Below, piece by piece: positions 8,201 through 16,819 of a stretch of DNA of 64,000 bases (positions are counted from its first letter, which is position 1; each line of letters opens with the position of its first letter). This DNA comes from Pseudomonas chlororaphis (GTDB lineage: Bacteria; Pseudomonadota; Gammaproteobacteria; Pseudomonadales; Pseudomonadaceae). The translations under genes were made by a program, and so were the position numbers. The notes beneath the pieces are model-generated. The model saw only the letters and a program-made list of their open reading frames with translations. It made no database searches and was not told the origin of the DNA. Location: the NCBI RefSeq assembly GCF_001921865.1, contig NZ_MSCT01000014.1, positions 124,001 to 188,000 of the forward strand. The letters are read 5' to 3'.

Positions 8201-8806
8201 ATGACCCAGGCCCGACACCCGGAGCGACTCAGAGCCTTCATAGGCGCCCTGGCGGAGTTGCTCGACGGCAACCCCCGCGAAGGCGACCTGCTGCACCGCG
8301 GCGGCCAGCTGCTGGCGCAACTGGTCAGCCATGACGACTGGCTGCCCGAGGACTTCGCCCGGCCCGACCCCGAGCGCTACCAGCAATACCTGCTGCACGC
8401 CGATTCGCGGCAGCGCTTCAGTGTGGTCAGTTTCGTCTGGGGCCCGGGGCAAAGCACGCCGATCCACGACCACCGGGTCTGGGGGCTGATCGGCATGTTG
8501 CGCGGCGCCGAGTATTCCCAGGGTTTCCAGCGCCACGACGATGAGCTGCGCGCCGCCGGCCCGCGGATCGAACTGCGCCCCGGCCAGGTCGAGGCCGTGT
8601 CGCCGCGGGTCGGCGATATCCATCAGGTCAGCAATGCCTTCGACGACCGGGTGTCGATCAGCATCCACGTGTACGGCGCCAACATCGGCGCGGTACGCCG
8701 CGCGGTGTACCAGGACGACGGCAGCGAAAAACTGTTCATCTCCGGTTATTCCAACGCCTTCCTGCCCAATATCTGGGACCTGTCCAAAGAGAGCCAAGCC
8801 CTATGA
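8201..8806 (+). CDS. Thiol dioxygenase, 3-mercaptopropionate dioxygenase type (cysteine dioxygenase superfamily)
   Basis: A 201-residue cupin. The iron site is H89 and H91 (STPIHDHRVWG) with H141 (GDIHQVSN). Residue 62 is Gln in RYQQYL; cysteine dioxygenases have Arg at this place, whereas bacterial 3-mercaptopropionate dioxygenases have Gln. S154, H156 and Y158 (SISIHVYG) form the conserved Ser-His-Tyr relay, and an arginine pair follows at 166-167. The enzyme uses non-heme Fe(II) and O2 to convert a thiol to a sulfinate. It is first in the operon, and the rhodanese gene overlaps its end by 4 bases. The family relationship to the Pseudomonas 3-mercaptopropionate enzyme is recalled knowledge. 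Cysteine activity cannot be excluded. Confidence 0.85.
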   Translation: MTQARHPERLRAFIGALAELLDGNPREGDLLHRGGQLLAQLVSHDDWLPEDFARPDPERYQQYLLHADSRQRFSVVSFVWGPGQSTPIHDHRVWGLIGMLRGAEYSQGFQRHDDELRAAGPRIELRPGQVEAVSPRVGDIHQVSNAFDDRVSISIHVYGANIGAVRRAVYQDDGSEKLFISGYSNAFLPNIWDLSKESQAL

Positions 8807-10386
8807 GCACTGCATCGACCCGCGCCTATACCGAGATCCGCCAGGCGCTGCTGGACCGTGAAGAGCTGGCCCTGGTCGATGTGCGCGAAGAAGCGCCCTT
8901 CGCCCAGGGGCATCCGCTGTTCGCCGCCAATATCCCGCTGTCGAAGCTGGAGCTGGAGGTCTATTCGCGGATTCCCCGGCGCGATACCCAGGTCACCGTC
9001 TACGACAACGGCGAAGGCCTGGCACAACGCGCGGCGCAGCGCCTGCGCGAGCTGGGCTATACCCGCGTCAGCCTGCTCGAAGGCGGCCTGGAGGGCTGGC
9101 GCCGCGCCGGCGGCGAGCTGTTCATCGACGTCAACGTGCCGAGCAAGGCCTTCGGCGAACTGGTGGAAAGCCAGCGCCATACGCCGTCCCTGGCGGCGCA
9201 GGAAGTCCAGGCGCTGCTCGCGTCCAAGGCCGATGTGGTGGTGCTCGATGCCCGGCGCTTCGACGAATACCAGACCATGAGCATTCCCACCGGGATCAGC
9301 GTGCCGGGGGCGGAGCTGGTGCTGCGCGCCCGCGAGCTGGCGCCGGACCCGACCACGCGGATCGTCGTCAACTGCGCCGGGCGCACCCGCAGCATCATCG
9401 GCACCCAGTCGCTGATCAACGCCGGCATCGCCAACCCGGTGGCGGCCCTGCGCAACGGCACCATCGGCTGGACCCTGGCCGGGCAAGCCCTGGAACACGG
9501 CCAGTCGCGGCGCTTCGCGCCTGTCGGCGAAGCCAGCCGGCTGATCGCCGCCGTCGACGCCCGCCGGGTGGCCGACAAGGCCCGGGTCGGCCGCGCCAGC
9601 CTCGCCGACCTGCAACGCTGGCAACAGGACGCGAGCCGCAGCACCTACCTGTTCGATGTGCGCAGCCCGGAAGAATACGAAGCCGGCCACCTGCCCGCCG
9701 CGCGCTCGACCCCCGGCGGCCAGCTGGTGCAGGAAACCGATCACTTCGCCAGCGTGCGCGGCGCGCGCCTGGTGCTGGTGGACGACGACGGCGTGCGCGC
9801 CAATATGTCGGCCTCCTGGCTCGCGCAGCTGGGGTGGCAGGTGCACGTCCTCGACGACCTGGCGCCTGGAGATTTCAGCGAACGAGGCCCCTGGCAGGCG
9901 CCGGTGCCCGCGCCGCGCCAGGCCGAAGTCATCGACGCCGGGACCCTGGCCGACTGGCTGGAACATGGCGACACCGCGGTGCTGGATTTCACCAGCAGCG
10001 CCAACTACGTCAAGCGTCATATTCCGGGGGCCTGGTGGGCCTTGCGCGGGCAACTGGCCGACGCCCTGGCCCAGGTGCCGCCGGCCCAGCGCTACGTGCT
10101 GACCTGCGGCAGCAGCCAGCTGGCGCGGCTGGCGGTCGCCGAGGTCGAGGCCCTGACCGGCCAGGCGGTGTTCCTGCTGCACAACGGCACCGCCGGCTGG
10201 ATCGACGCGCAGCTGCCGCTGGAAACCGGCGAAAGCCGCCTGGCCTCGCCGCGCATCGACCGTTACCGCCGGCCCTACGAGGGCACCGACAACCCCCATG
10301 AGGCGATGCAGGCCTACCTGGATTGGGAGTTCGGCCTGGTGGACCAGTTGGCCCGCGACGGCACCCATGGTTTCCAGGTGATTTGA
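8803..10386 (+). CDS. Multidomain rhodanese-like sulfurtransferase (four domains, two with catalytic cysteine)
   Basis: A 527-residue protein made of four rhodanese repeats, beginning around residues 10, 130, 265 and 375. Only the second (VVNCAGRTRS, Cys191) and fourth (LTCGSSQLA, Cys435) repeats carry the active-site cysteine. The first has YDNGEG and the third DDDGVR at the same position, so they are probably structural. Thus it resembles two tandem inactive-active pairs, as in thiosulfate or 3-mercaptopyruvate sulfurtransferases. It would transfer sulfane sulfur between small molecules in the cytoplasm. Its start overlaps the dioxygenase stop (ATGA), so the two are translationally coupled and probably act on the same thiol-derived sulfur. 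The predicted product has no signal peptide. Confidence 0.85.
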   Translation: MSTASTRAYTEIRQALLDREELALVDVREEAPFAQGHPLFAANIPLSKLELEVYSRIPRRDTQVTVYDNGEGLAQRAAQRLRELGYTRVSLLEGGLEGWRRAGGELFIDVNVPSKAFGELVESQRHTPSLAAQEVQALLASKADVVVLDARRFDEYQTMSIPTGISVPGAELVLRARELAPDPTTRIVVNCAGRTRSIIGTQSLINAGIANPVAALRNGTIGWTLAGQALEHGQSRRFAPVGEASRLIAAVDARRVADKARVGRASLADLQRWQQDASRSTYLFDVRSPEEYEAGHLPAARSTPGGQLVQETDHFASVRGARLVLVDDDGVRANMSASWLAQLGWQVHVLDDLAPGDFSERGPWQAPVPAPRQAEVIDAGTLADWLEHGDTAVLDFTSSANYVKRHIPGAWWALRGQLADALAQVPPAQRYVLTCGSSQLARLAVAEVEALTGQAVFLLHNGTAGWIDAQLPLETGESRLASPRIDRYRRPYEGTDNPHEAMQAYLDWEFGLVDQLARDGTHGFQVI

Positions 10387-10390
10387 AACC

Positions 10391-10418
10391 TGGGATCTGA
10401 AACCCGGGATCTGAAACC
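10391..10418 (+). repeat. Two tandem 14-base repeats after the rhodanese gene
   Basis: (T/C)GGGATCTGAAACC occurs twice in a row, with partial copies on both sides. It is followed by a small GCTCGCG/CGCGAGC hairpin (10433-10459). It lies in the 154-base gap before the substrate-binding protein gene. The function is unknown; it may be where a new transcript starts or the previous one is processed. Confidence 0.45.
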
Positions 10419-10540
10419 ACCGATCTAAAAAAGCTCGCGGGCCCGACCGGCACGCGAGCCACCCGAAGCGACACCCGGACCGACCCCTTTCTCCAGGCGG
10501 AGGCACCCCGAAACCACGACACCGCCTGGAGCCTGCCGTC

Positions 10541-11530
10541 ATGCGCCTTACCCTGCCCCGCCACCCGCTGTTGACGCTCTTGCTGAGCCTCGCCGCCACC
10601 CTGGCCGTCACCCTGACTGCCGCCGCCCAGGCCGCCGACCTGCAACCGCTGCGGGTGGCCAACCAGAAGTCCACGCTCAAGGTCCTGCTGGAGGTTTCCG
10701 GCGAACTCGAGAATGTGCCCTACCCGATCCAGTTCTCCGAATTCCCCGCCGCCGCGCCCCTGGGCGAGGCGCTGAATGCCGGCGCCGTGGATGTCGGCGG
10801 CCTGGGCGACGCGCCCTATGTGTTCGCCCTCGGCGCCGGCGCGCCGCTCAAGGTGGTCAGCATCGTGCATGCCCAGGGGCGCTACACCACGGCGATCCTC
10901 GCGCCCAGGGAGTCGCCCCTGAACGACGCCCGCGACCTCAAGGGCAAGCGCATCGTCACCACCCGCGGCTCCATCGGCCATTTCCTGGCGATCAAGGCCC
11001 TGCGCGAGGTCGGCCTGAGCACCGGTGACGTGCAATTCATCTACCTGCTGCCCAGCGAGTCGCGCCTGCTGCTGGACAACGGCACCGCCGACGCCTGGGC
11101 GACCTGGGACCCCTACACCACCATCGCCACCACCCAGAGCCAGGCCAAGGTGCTGGTCAGCGGCGACCACCTGCTGAGCAACCACCTGTACCTGGCCGCC
11201 ACCCGCCAGGCCATCACCGAGAAACGCGCGCAGCTCGACGACTTCGTCGCCCGCATCGACCGCGCCTACCGCTGGACCAACGCCCACCCCGAGGCATACG
11301 CCGCGGCCCTGGCACGGGTCACCGGCCTGCCGCTGGAGGTGCACCTGGCAGTGGCCAGGGCCACGCACATCGAGCCGGTGGCCATCGACGACCGGGTCAT
11401 CGCCGGCCTGCAGGCCACCGCGGACATCTACCGCGAGGAAGGCCTGCTCGGCAAAGCCATCGACGTTTCCAGCGGCTTCGACAAGAGCTTCAACGCCCCA
11501 CGCGCACAACTCGGCCAGGCATCGCGCTGA
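10541..11530 (+). CDS. ABC transporter substrate-binding protein, SsuA/NMT1-like
   Basis: A 329-residue periplasmic protein with a Sec signal peptide (LLTLLLSLAATLAVTL, cleavage after AAQA near residue 30). The mature part shows the aliphatic sulfonate/nitrate binding fold: RVANQKSTLKVLLEVSG, a GAVDVGGLGDAPYVFAL hinge region, DLKGKRIVTTRGSIGHFLAI, and WATWDPYTTIA near residue 190. It should capture a sulfonate-like ligand and deliver it to the permease encoded at 3594-4478. It starts a cluster of closely spaced genes running to 16796. Nothing in the sequence fixes the ligand. Confidence 0.85.
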   Translation: MRLTLPRHPLLTLLLSLAATLAVTLTAAAQAADLQPLRVANQKSTLKVLLEVSGELENVPYPIQFSEFPAAAPLGEALNAGAVDVGGLGDAPYVFALGAGAPLKVVSIVHAQGRYTTAILAPRESPLNDARDLKGKRIVTTRGSIGHFLAIKALREVGLSTGDVQFIYLLPSESRLLLDNGTADAWATWDPYTTIATTQSQAKVLVSGDHLLSNHLYLAATRQAITEKRAQLDDFVARIDRAYRWTNAHPEAYAAALARVTGLPLEVHLAVARATHIEPVAIDDRVIAGLQATADIYREEGLLGKAIDVSSGFDKSFNAPRAQLGQASR

Positions 11531-11554
11531 GCCCACGGACCCAGGAGCACCACC

Positions 11555-12898
11555 ATGAGCAAGCAACGTCAACTGAAACTCGGCGCGATGGTCCACGGCG
11601 TCGGCCACGGCTGGGGCGAATGGCGCCACCCGCAGGCCCTGGCCAACGCCAGCGTGAACTTCAGCTTCTATCAACAGCAGACGCAGCTGGCCGAGGCGGC
11701 GAAATTCGACTTCGTGTTCATCGCCGACAGCCTGCACATCCACGAGAAATCCAGCCCGCACTACCTCAACCGCTTCGAGCCGCTGACCATTCTCTCGGCG
11801 CTGGCCGCCACCACCCGGCATATCGGCCTGGTGGCCACCGTCACCGTCAGCTACACCGAGCCGTTCCAGGTGGCCCGCCAGTTCGCCTCGCTGGACCACA
11901 TCAGCGGCGGCCGCGCCGGCTGGAACGTGGTGACCTCCTGGCTCAGCGGCACCGCCGCCAACTTCGGCAAGGCCGAACACCCGCCCCACGCCGTGCGCTA
12001 CCGCATCGCCCAGGAGCATGTGGCGGTGGTCAAGGGCCTGTGGGATTCCTGGGAAGACGACGCCTTCGCCTACGACAAGCAGAGCGGCGAATTCTTCACC
12101 CCCGGCAAGCTGCATGCCCTGGACCACCAGGGCGAGTTCTTCGCGGTCAAGGGCCCGCTCAACATCGCCCGCTCGCGCCAGGGCCAGCCGGTGATCTTCC
12201 AGGCCGGCACCTCCGAGGACGGGCGCAACTTCGCCGCCGCCAACGCCGACGCGATCTTCGTCAGCCCCGAGCATGTCGAGGAAGCCCAGGCCTACTACCA
12301 GGACCTCAAGCGCCGCGCCAAGGGCGCGGGTCGCGACGCCGACGCGCTGTCGATCCTGCCCGGCATCCGGCCCATCGTCGGGCGCGATGCCGCCGAGGTC
12401 GAGGAGCGCTACCGGCAGGCCGTGGCGCTGGTGAGCATCGAGGACGCGATCGTCGCCCTCGGCCGGCCGTTCAACGACCACGACTTCAGCCAGTACCCGC
12501 TGGACGCGCCCTTCCCCGACCTGGGCGACCTGGGGGCCAACAGCCAGAAAGGCGGCTCGGAGCGGATCAAGCAACTGGCCCGGGACGAAGGCCTGACCCT
12601 GCGCGAAGTGGCCCTGCGCTTCTCGCGGCCGCGACGGGACTTCGTCGGCACCCCCGAGCAGGTGGCCGACGCGCTCCAGCAATGGTTCGAGGCCGGCGCG
12701 GCCGACGGCTTCATCATCAATTCGCTGCTGCCGGACGGCCTGCAGTACTTCACCGAACTGGTGGTGCCGGTGCTGCAACGACGCGGTGTGTTCCGCCGCG
12801 AATACAACGGCCAGACCCTGCGCGACCACCTCGGCCTGGACGTGCCGGCCAACCGCTACGCGCCCACGTCGCCGACCGACAGCGAGGCCGTGGCATGA
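11555..12898 (+). CDS. LLM-class flavin-dependent monooxygenase, NtaA/SnaA/DszA family
   Basis: A 447-residue protein with an AGGAG ribosome site. The long form of the luciferase-like fold is shown by KLGAMVHGVGHGWGEWRHP, FDFVFIADSLHIHE, ISGGRAGWNVVTSWL, a GQPVIFQAGTSEDGR segment and the late DFVGTPEQVADAL segment. These are characteristic of the NtaA/SnaA/SoxA/DszA group, which uses FMNH2 and O2 on chelators, sulfones and related compounds. In this sulfur operon a sulfone or other organosulfur substrate is likely (inference). It needs an external flavin reductase, and none is encoded in the window. The next gene overlaps its stop by 4 bases. Confidence 0.85.
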   Translation: MSKQRQLKLGAMVHGVGHGWGEWRHPQALANASVNFSFYQQQTQLAEAAKFDFVFIADSLHIHEKSSPHYLNRFEPLTILSALAATTRHIGLVATVTVSYTEPFQVARQFASLDHISGGRAGWNVVTSWLSGTAANFGKAEHPPHAVRYRIAQEHVAVVKGLWDSWEDDAFAYDKQSGEFFTPGKLHALDHQGEFFAVKGPLNIARSRQGQPVIFQAGTSEDGRNFAAANADAIFVSPEHVEEAQAYYQDLKRRAKGAGRDADALSILPGIRPIVGRDAAEVEERYRQAVALVSIEDAIVALGRPFNDHDFSQYPLDAPFPDLGDLGANSQKGGSERIKQLARDEGLTLREVALRFSRPRRDFVGTPEQVADALQQWFEAGAADGFIINSLLPDGLQYFTELVVPVLQRRGVFRREYNGQTLRDHLGLDVPANRYAPTSPTDSEAVA

Positions 12899-13578
12899 GC
12901 GAATCCCTCAACCGCCAACTGGCTGAGCTGCACGCGCAGCGCCTGGCCACCTGGGAGCCGGCGGCCCTGCAAGTCAATATCGACCAGCGCCAGCGCCTGC
13001 TGGACGAGGCCCGGGAGGCCAGCTTCGTCAAGGCCGGCGACCTGATCGCGCCGTTCAACCTGCTCAAGGTCGAAGGCGGCAGCCTGAGCCGCGACGAGTT
13101 GTTGGCCAACGGGCCGGCGGTGCTGATCTTCTTCCGCTTCGCCGGCTGCCCGGCCTGCAATATCGCCCTGCCCTATTACCAGCGGCGGCTGTACCCACGG
13201 TTGCAGGCGCTGGGGGTGCCGCTGGTGGCGGTCAGCCCGCAGGTGCCCGAACGCCTGGTCGAGATCAAGACCCGCCACGACCTGCAACTGCAAGTGGCCA
13301 GCGACCCGGACAACCGCCTCGGCGGGCACCTGGGCATCCTCTACCGCTTCGACGAGGCCTCGCGCCGGGCCGCCCTGGCCAAGGGCAGCCCCATCGGCGA
13401 CGTCACCGGCACCGGCACCTGGGAATTGCCCCAGCCGACCGTGCTGGTGATCGCCCGGGACGCCAGCGTGCACTTCGCCGAGGTCAGCCCGGACTGGCTG
13501 GTGCGCACCGAAGCCGACCCGGTGCTGCGCGCCGTCGAACATCTGCTCGGGCGCGTCCCGGTGCAACTCGCCATCTGA
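12895..13578 (+). CDS. Peroxiredoxin-like thioredoxin-fold protein (AhpC/TSA family)
   Basis: A 227-residue protein starting at the ATG overlapping the previous stop (ATGA). The thioredoxin fold appears as a beta strand AVLIFFRFAGCPACNIALPYY with a CxxC pair, followed by VPLVAVSPQVPERLVEIKTRH. This is the AhpC/TSA-like group often called peroxiredoxin-like or redoxin. The conserved Thr before the Cys of true peroxiredoxins is not in the typical PxxxTxxC form, so it may be a disulfide reductase rather than a peroxidase. It could clear peroxide from the flavin monooxygenases or keep thiol intermediates reduced (inference). There is no signal peptide, so it acts in the cytoplasm. Confidence 0.75.
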   Translation: MSESLNRQLAELHAQRLATWEPAALQVNIDQRQRLLDEAREASFVKAGDLIAPFNLLKVEGGSLSRDELLANGPAVLIFFRFAGCPACNIALPYYQRRLYPRLQALGVPLVAVSPQVPERLVEIKTRHDLQLQVASDPDNRLGGHLGILYRFDEASRRAALAKGSPIGDVTGTGTWELPQPTVLVIARDASVHFAEVSPDWLVRTEADPVLRAVEHLLGRVPVQLAI

Positions 13579-13591
13579 CCAGGGCCCGACC

Positions 13592-14617
13592 ATGAGCAAA
13601 TTCATCACCCGCCAGCCGTTCAACCGCCGCGAATTTCTCGCCGCCGGCTCCCTTGCCCTCGGCGCCCTGGGCTTGTCATCACTGGGGCTGGCATCGCTGG
13701 GCTTGCCAGGGCGCGCCTTCGCCGCGGCCAGCAAGCTCTCGGAGCTGACCCTGGGAGTCGCCACCTACCGCGGCCAGGACTCCTACTTCGTCGACGACGC
13801 CGGCACCGCCGACACGCCCTACAAGGTCGAATACGCCGAGTTCGCCGGCGGCAACCTGATCGTCGAAGCGCTGGCCTCGGGCAGCCTGGACGTCGGCGGG
13901 ATGAGCGAGATCCCGCCGATCTTCTCGATCCAGAGCCATCGCCAGCCGCGCCTGATCGCGGTGTTGCAGGGCGACGTGAACAATCAGGTGTTCCTGATCC
14001 CCAAGGACTCGCCAATCGAGTCGGTCGGCCAGTTGCGCGGCAAGCGGGTCGGCTACGTGCGCTCCACCACCTCGCACTATTTCCTGATCAAGGCCTTGAA
14101 GGAACAGGGCCTGACCCTGAACGACATCACTGCCGTGGCGCTCACCCCGCAGGACGGTTTCAGCGCCTTCCAGAGCGGCCAGCTCGACGCCTGGGTGATC
14201 TACGGGGTGTTCATCCAGCTGGCGAAATTCCGCAGCGGCGCCCGGGTGCTGAAGACCGCCCTGGGCTACCTGTCCGGCAACTACCTGATCGCCGCGCGCC
14301 CGGCGGCCCTCGACGAGCCGCTGCGCCGCCAGGCGATCCAGGACTACATCCAGCGCCAGGCGCGGACCCTGGACTGGATCAACGACAACCCCGAGCCCTG
14401 GGCGGCCAAGTCGGCACAGTTGCTGGGCGTCGACAAGGCAGTGTTCCTCGACATGTATAACAACCGCAGCCAGCCCTCGCGGATCATCGCGGTCAACGAC
14501 CAGGCCATCGCCTCGCAGCAGGAAGTCGCCGACCTGTTCTTCGACGCCGGCGTGCTCAGCGAACGCCTCGACGTCAGCCCGCTGTGGGACAAGAGCTTCC
14601 ACCTGTTGCCGTCATGA
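13592..14617 (+). CDS. ABC transporter substrate-binding protein, second SsuA-like, Tat-type signal
   Basis: A 341-residue protein with a twin-arginine signal: NRREFLAAG, then a long Leu/Gly/Ala run ending GRAFAAA near residue 45. The mature part shows the sulfonate-binding fold (AEFAGGNLIVEALASGSLDVGGMSE, QLRGKRVGYVRSTTSHYFLIK, AFQSGQLDAWVIYG). It follows the peroxiredoxin-like gene after 13 bases. It differs clearly from the other binding protein (10541-11530), which has a Sec signal, so the one permease/ATPase pair may be fed by two ligand-specific receptors. Tat export of such a protein is uncommon but known. The ligand is unknown. Confidence 0.85.
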   Translation: MSKFITRQPFNRREFLAAGSLALGALGLSSLGLASLGLPGRAFAAASKLSELTLGVATYRGQDSYFVDDAGTADTPYKVEYAEFAGGNLIVEALASGSLDVGGMSEIPPIFSIQSHRQPRLIAVLQGDVNNQVFLIPKDSPIESVGQLRGKRVGYVRSTTSHYFLIKALKEQGLTLNDITAVALTPQDGFSAFQSGQLDAWVIYGVFIQLAKFRSGARVLKTALGYLSGNYLIAARPAALDEPLRRQAIQDYIQRQARTLDWINDNPEPWAAKSAQLLGVDKAVFLDMYNNRSQPSRIIAVNDQAIASQQEVADLFFDAGVLSERLDVSPLWDKSFHLLPS

Positions 14618-14652
14618 ACCGCCTCCCAGCCTCCCGACCGAGTGAACGCACC

Positions 14653-15840
14653 ATGAGTCTTCCTTCGCCTCACACGCCCTTGCTGCAATCGGTGGAAGCC
14701 GCCGGCTTCGACGCCCTGCTCGAACGCCTCGGCCAACAGCTGGCGGCCACGGCGCACCTGTACGACGCAAGCGGCGCCTTCCCCCACGACAACTTCCGCC
14801 TGCTGCACGAGCACGGCCTGCTGGCGCTGACCGTGCCCAAGGCCTTGGGCGGCGGCGGCGCCAACCTGGCCCAGGCGCGCCAGGCGATCGCCGCGGTGGC
14901 CAAGGGCGAACCCTCCACGGCGCTGATCCTGGTGATGCAGTACCTGCAGCACGCACGCCTGCAAGACAACAAGAACTGGCCAGAGGCCCTGCGCCTGCGG
15001 GTGGCCGCGGACGCGGTGCGCGACGGCGCGCTGATCAACGCCCTGCGGGTCGAGCCGGACCTCGGCACCCCGGCCCGCGGCGGCCTGCCGGCGACCGTGG
15101 CGCGGCGCACCGCCGCCGGCTGGCGCATCAGCGGGCGCAAGATCTACTCCACCGGCAGCCACGGCCTGAGCTGGTTCAGCGTCTGGGCCCGCAGCACCGA
15201 CGAGGACCCGCTGGTGGGCGCCTGGCTGGTGCACAAGGACACCCCCGGGATTCGCATCGTCGAGGACTGGGACCACCTGGGCATGCGCGCTACGTGCAGC
15301 CACGAGGTGCAGTTCGACAACGTGCTGGTGCCGCTGGACCACGCGGTCAGCGTCAGCCCCTGGAGCGCGCCGCAAGCGGAACTCGACGGCGACGGTTTCC
15401 TGTGGATGGCGGTGCTGCTGTCGGCGGTTTACGACGGGGTCGCCCAGGCCGCGCGGGACTGGCTGGTGGGCTGGCTGGAGACGCGCAAGCCGTCCAACCT
15501 CGGCGCGGCGCTGTCGACCCTGCCGCGCTTCCAGGAAACCGTCGGCCAGATCGACACCCTGCTGTTCGCCAACCGCAGCCTGCTGGATGCCGCCGCCGAA
15601 GGCCGCACCCACGCCAGCCACGCCGCGCAGTTGAAATACCTGGTCACCGACAACGCCATTCGCGCCGTCGAGCTGGCCATCGAGGCCAGCGGCAACCCCG
15701 GCCTGTCGCGCCATAACCCGTTGCAGCGGCATTACCGCGACGTGCTTTGCAGCCGCGTGCACACCCCCCAGAACGATGCCGTGCTGCAAGGCGTCGGCAA
15801 AGCCGTCTTCGCCCAGCGCCAGCCAAAGGAACGCCCATGA
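14653..15840 (+). CDS. Acyl-CoA dehydrogenase-fold flavoenzyme (DszC/SfnC-like monooxygenase)
   Basis: A 395-residue protein starting MSLPSPHTPLLQS. An earlier ATG at 14614 overlaps the previous stop codon and would add 13 residues, so either start is possible. The acyl-CoA dehydrogenase fold is visible as an N-terminal helical part (LLHEHGLLALTVPKALGGGG), a middle beta domain (WRISGRKIYSTGSHGLSW, DHLGMRATCSHEVQFDNV) and a C-terminal helical part ending NPLQRHYRDVLCSRVHTP. That last segment resembles flavin monooxygenases such as DszC more than fatty-acid dehydrogenases. In this operon it likely oxygenates or dehydrogenates an organosulfur intermediate using reduced flavin (inference). The next gene overlaps its stop by 4 bases. 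Confidence 0.75.
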   Translation: MSLPSPHTPLLQSVEAAGFDALLERLGQQLAATAHLYDASGAFPHDNFRLLHEHGLLALTVPKALGGGGANLAQARQAIAAVAKGEPSTALILVMQYLQHARLQDNKNWPEALRLRVAADAVRDGALINALRVEPDLGTPARGGLPATVARRTAAGWRISGRKIYSTGSHGLSWFSVWARSTDEDPLVGAWLVHKDTPGIRIVEDWDHLGMRATCSHEVQFDNVLVPLDHAVSVSPWSAPQAELDGDGFLWMAVLLSAVYDGVAQAARDWLVGWLETRKPSNLGAALSTLPRFQETVGQIDTLLFANRSLLDAAAEGRTHASHAAQLKYLVTDNAIRAVELAIEASGNPGLSRHNPLQRHYRDVLCSRVHTPQNDAVLQGVGKAVFAQRQPKERP

Positions 15841-16796
15841 ACCCGATCGTCATCGCCAGCCAGCTGGACCCGGATTTCAACGACGCGGTGCGCCAGCGCC
15901 TCGCCCTGACCCACCCCACGGCGCAACTGATCGACGTGCCGGCCGGGGTGCCCAGCGACCTGCCGGCCGAGGTCGGCATTCTCCTCGCCCGGCCGATCAA
16001 CGTGCGCGGCTACGTGGCGCCGGACACCCCGCCGCCGGGCTGGCCCTATGGCCTGCGATGGGTGCACCTGGTGTCGTCGGGCATCGACTTCTACCCGCGC
16101 TGGCTGTTCGACGGCCCGCCGGTGAGCACCTCGCGCGGCAGCGCCGCGGAGAACATCGCCGAGTTCGCCCTGGCCTCGATCTTCGCCGCGGCCAAGCGCC
16201 TGCCCGAGATCTGGGTGCACGACGGGCAATGGCAGTACAGCGCCCTGGCCCCGCTCAAGGGCAGCACCCTGGGGCTGTTCGGCTTCGGCGCGATCGGCCG
16301 TAGCCTGGCGGCCAAGGCCCGGGCGCTGGGGCTCAACGTGCTGGCGCTGCGCCAGAGTTCGACGCCGTTCGAGGTCGAAGGCGTCGAGGCCGCGCGGGAT
16401 ATCCACGCGCTGTTCGGCCGTTCCGATCACCTGGTGCTGGCGGCGCCGCTGACCGAAGCCACCCGCGCCATCGTCGACCGCGCCGTGCTGGCCAGCGCCA
16501 AGCCCGGCCTGCACCTGATCAACATCGCCCGCGGCGGCCTGCTGGACCACGTCGCCCTGCTCGAAGCCCTGGAGAACGGCCGCGTCGGCCTGGCCTCGCT
16601 GGACGTCACCGAGCCCGAGCCGCTGCCGGCGGGCCATCCGCTGTACACCCACCCCCGGGTGCATTTGTCGCCGCATACCTCGGCGATCTCCACCCGCAGC
16701 GGGGAGGAGATCGCCGAGAGCTTCCTGGCCAACCTCGAACGCTTTCTCGGCGGTCGGCCGCTGGAGAATCCGGCGAACCTCACGCGCGGTTATTAA
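15837..16796 (+). CDS. NAD-dependent D-2-hydroxyacid dehydrogenase family protein
   Basis: A 319-residue protein whose ATG overlaps the previous stop (ATGA). The dinucleotide motif is LGLFGFGAIGRSLAAKA near residue 145. The catalytic set is Arg in INIARGGLLD, Glu in VTEPEPLP and His in LSPHTSAIS, as in the D-isomer 2-hydroxyacid dehydrogenases. These enzymes interconvert 2-hydroxyacids and 2-ketoacids with NAD(P)H in the cytoplasm. It is last in the sulfur operon, so it may handle a hydroxy- or keto-acid left after sulfur removal (inference). A REP hairpin follows 23 bases after its stop. Confidence 0.8.
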   Translation: MNPIVIASQLDPDFNDAVRQRLALTHPTAQLIDVPAGVPSDLPAEVGILLARPINVRGYVAPDTPPPGWPYGLRWVHLVSSGIDFYPRWLFDGPPVSTSRGSAAENIAEFALASIFAAAKRLPEIWVHDGQWQYSALAPLKGSTLGLFGFGAIGRSLAAKARALGLNVLALRQSSTPFEVEGVEAARDIHALFGRSDHLVLAAPLTEATRAIVDRAVLASAKPGLHLINIARGGLLDHVALLEALENGRVGLASLDVTEPEPLPAGHPLYTHPRVHLSPHTSAISTRSGEEIAESFLANLERFLGGRPLENPANLTRGY

Positions 16797-16819
16797 GTAG
16801 CGCCAGACGCTTCACCGCC

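Noticed and set aside
11620..12894. A long frame leading into the peroxiredoxin-like gene
   Set aside because: It is a shifted reading of the flavin monooxygenase gene; only the portion from ATG 12895 encodes a recognised protein.
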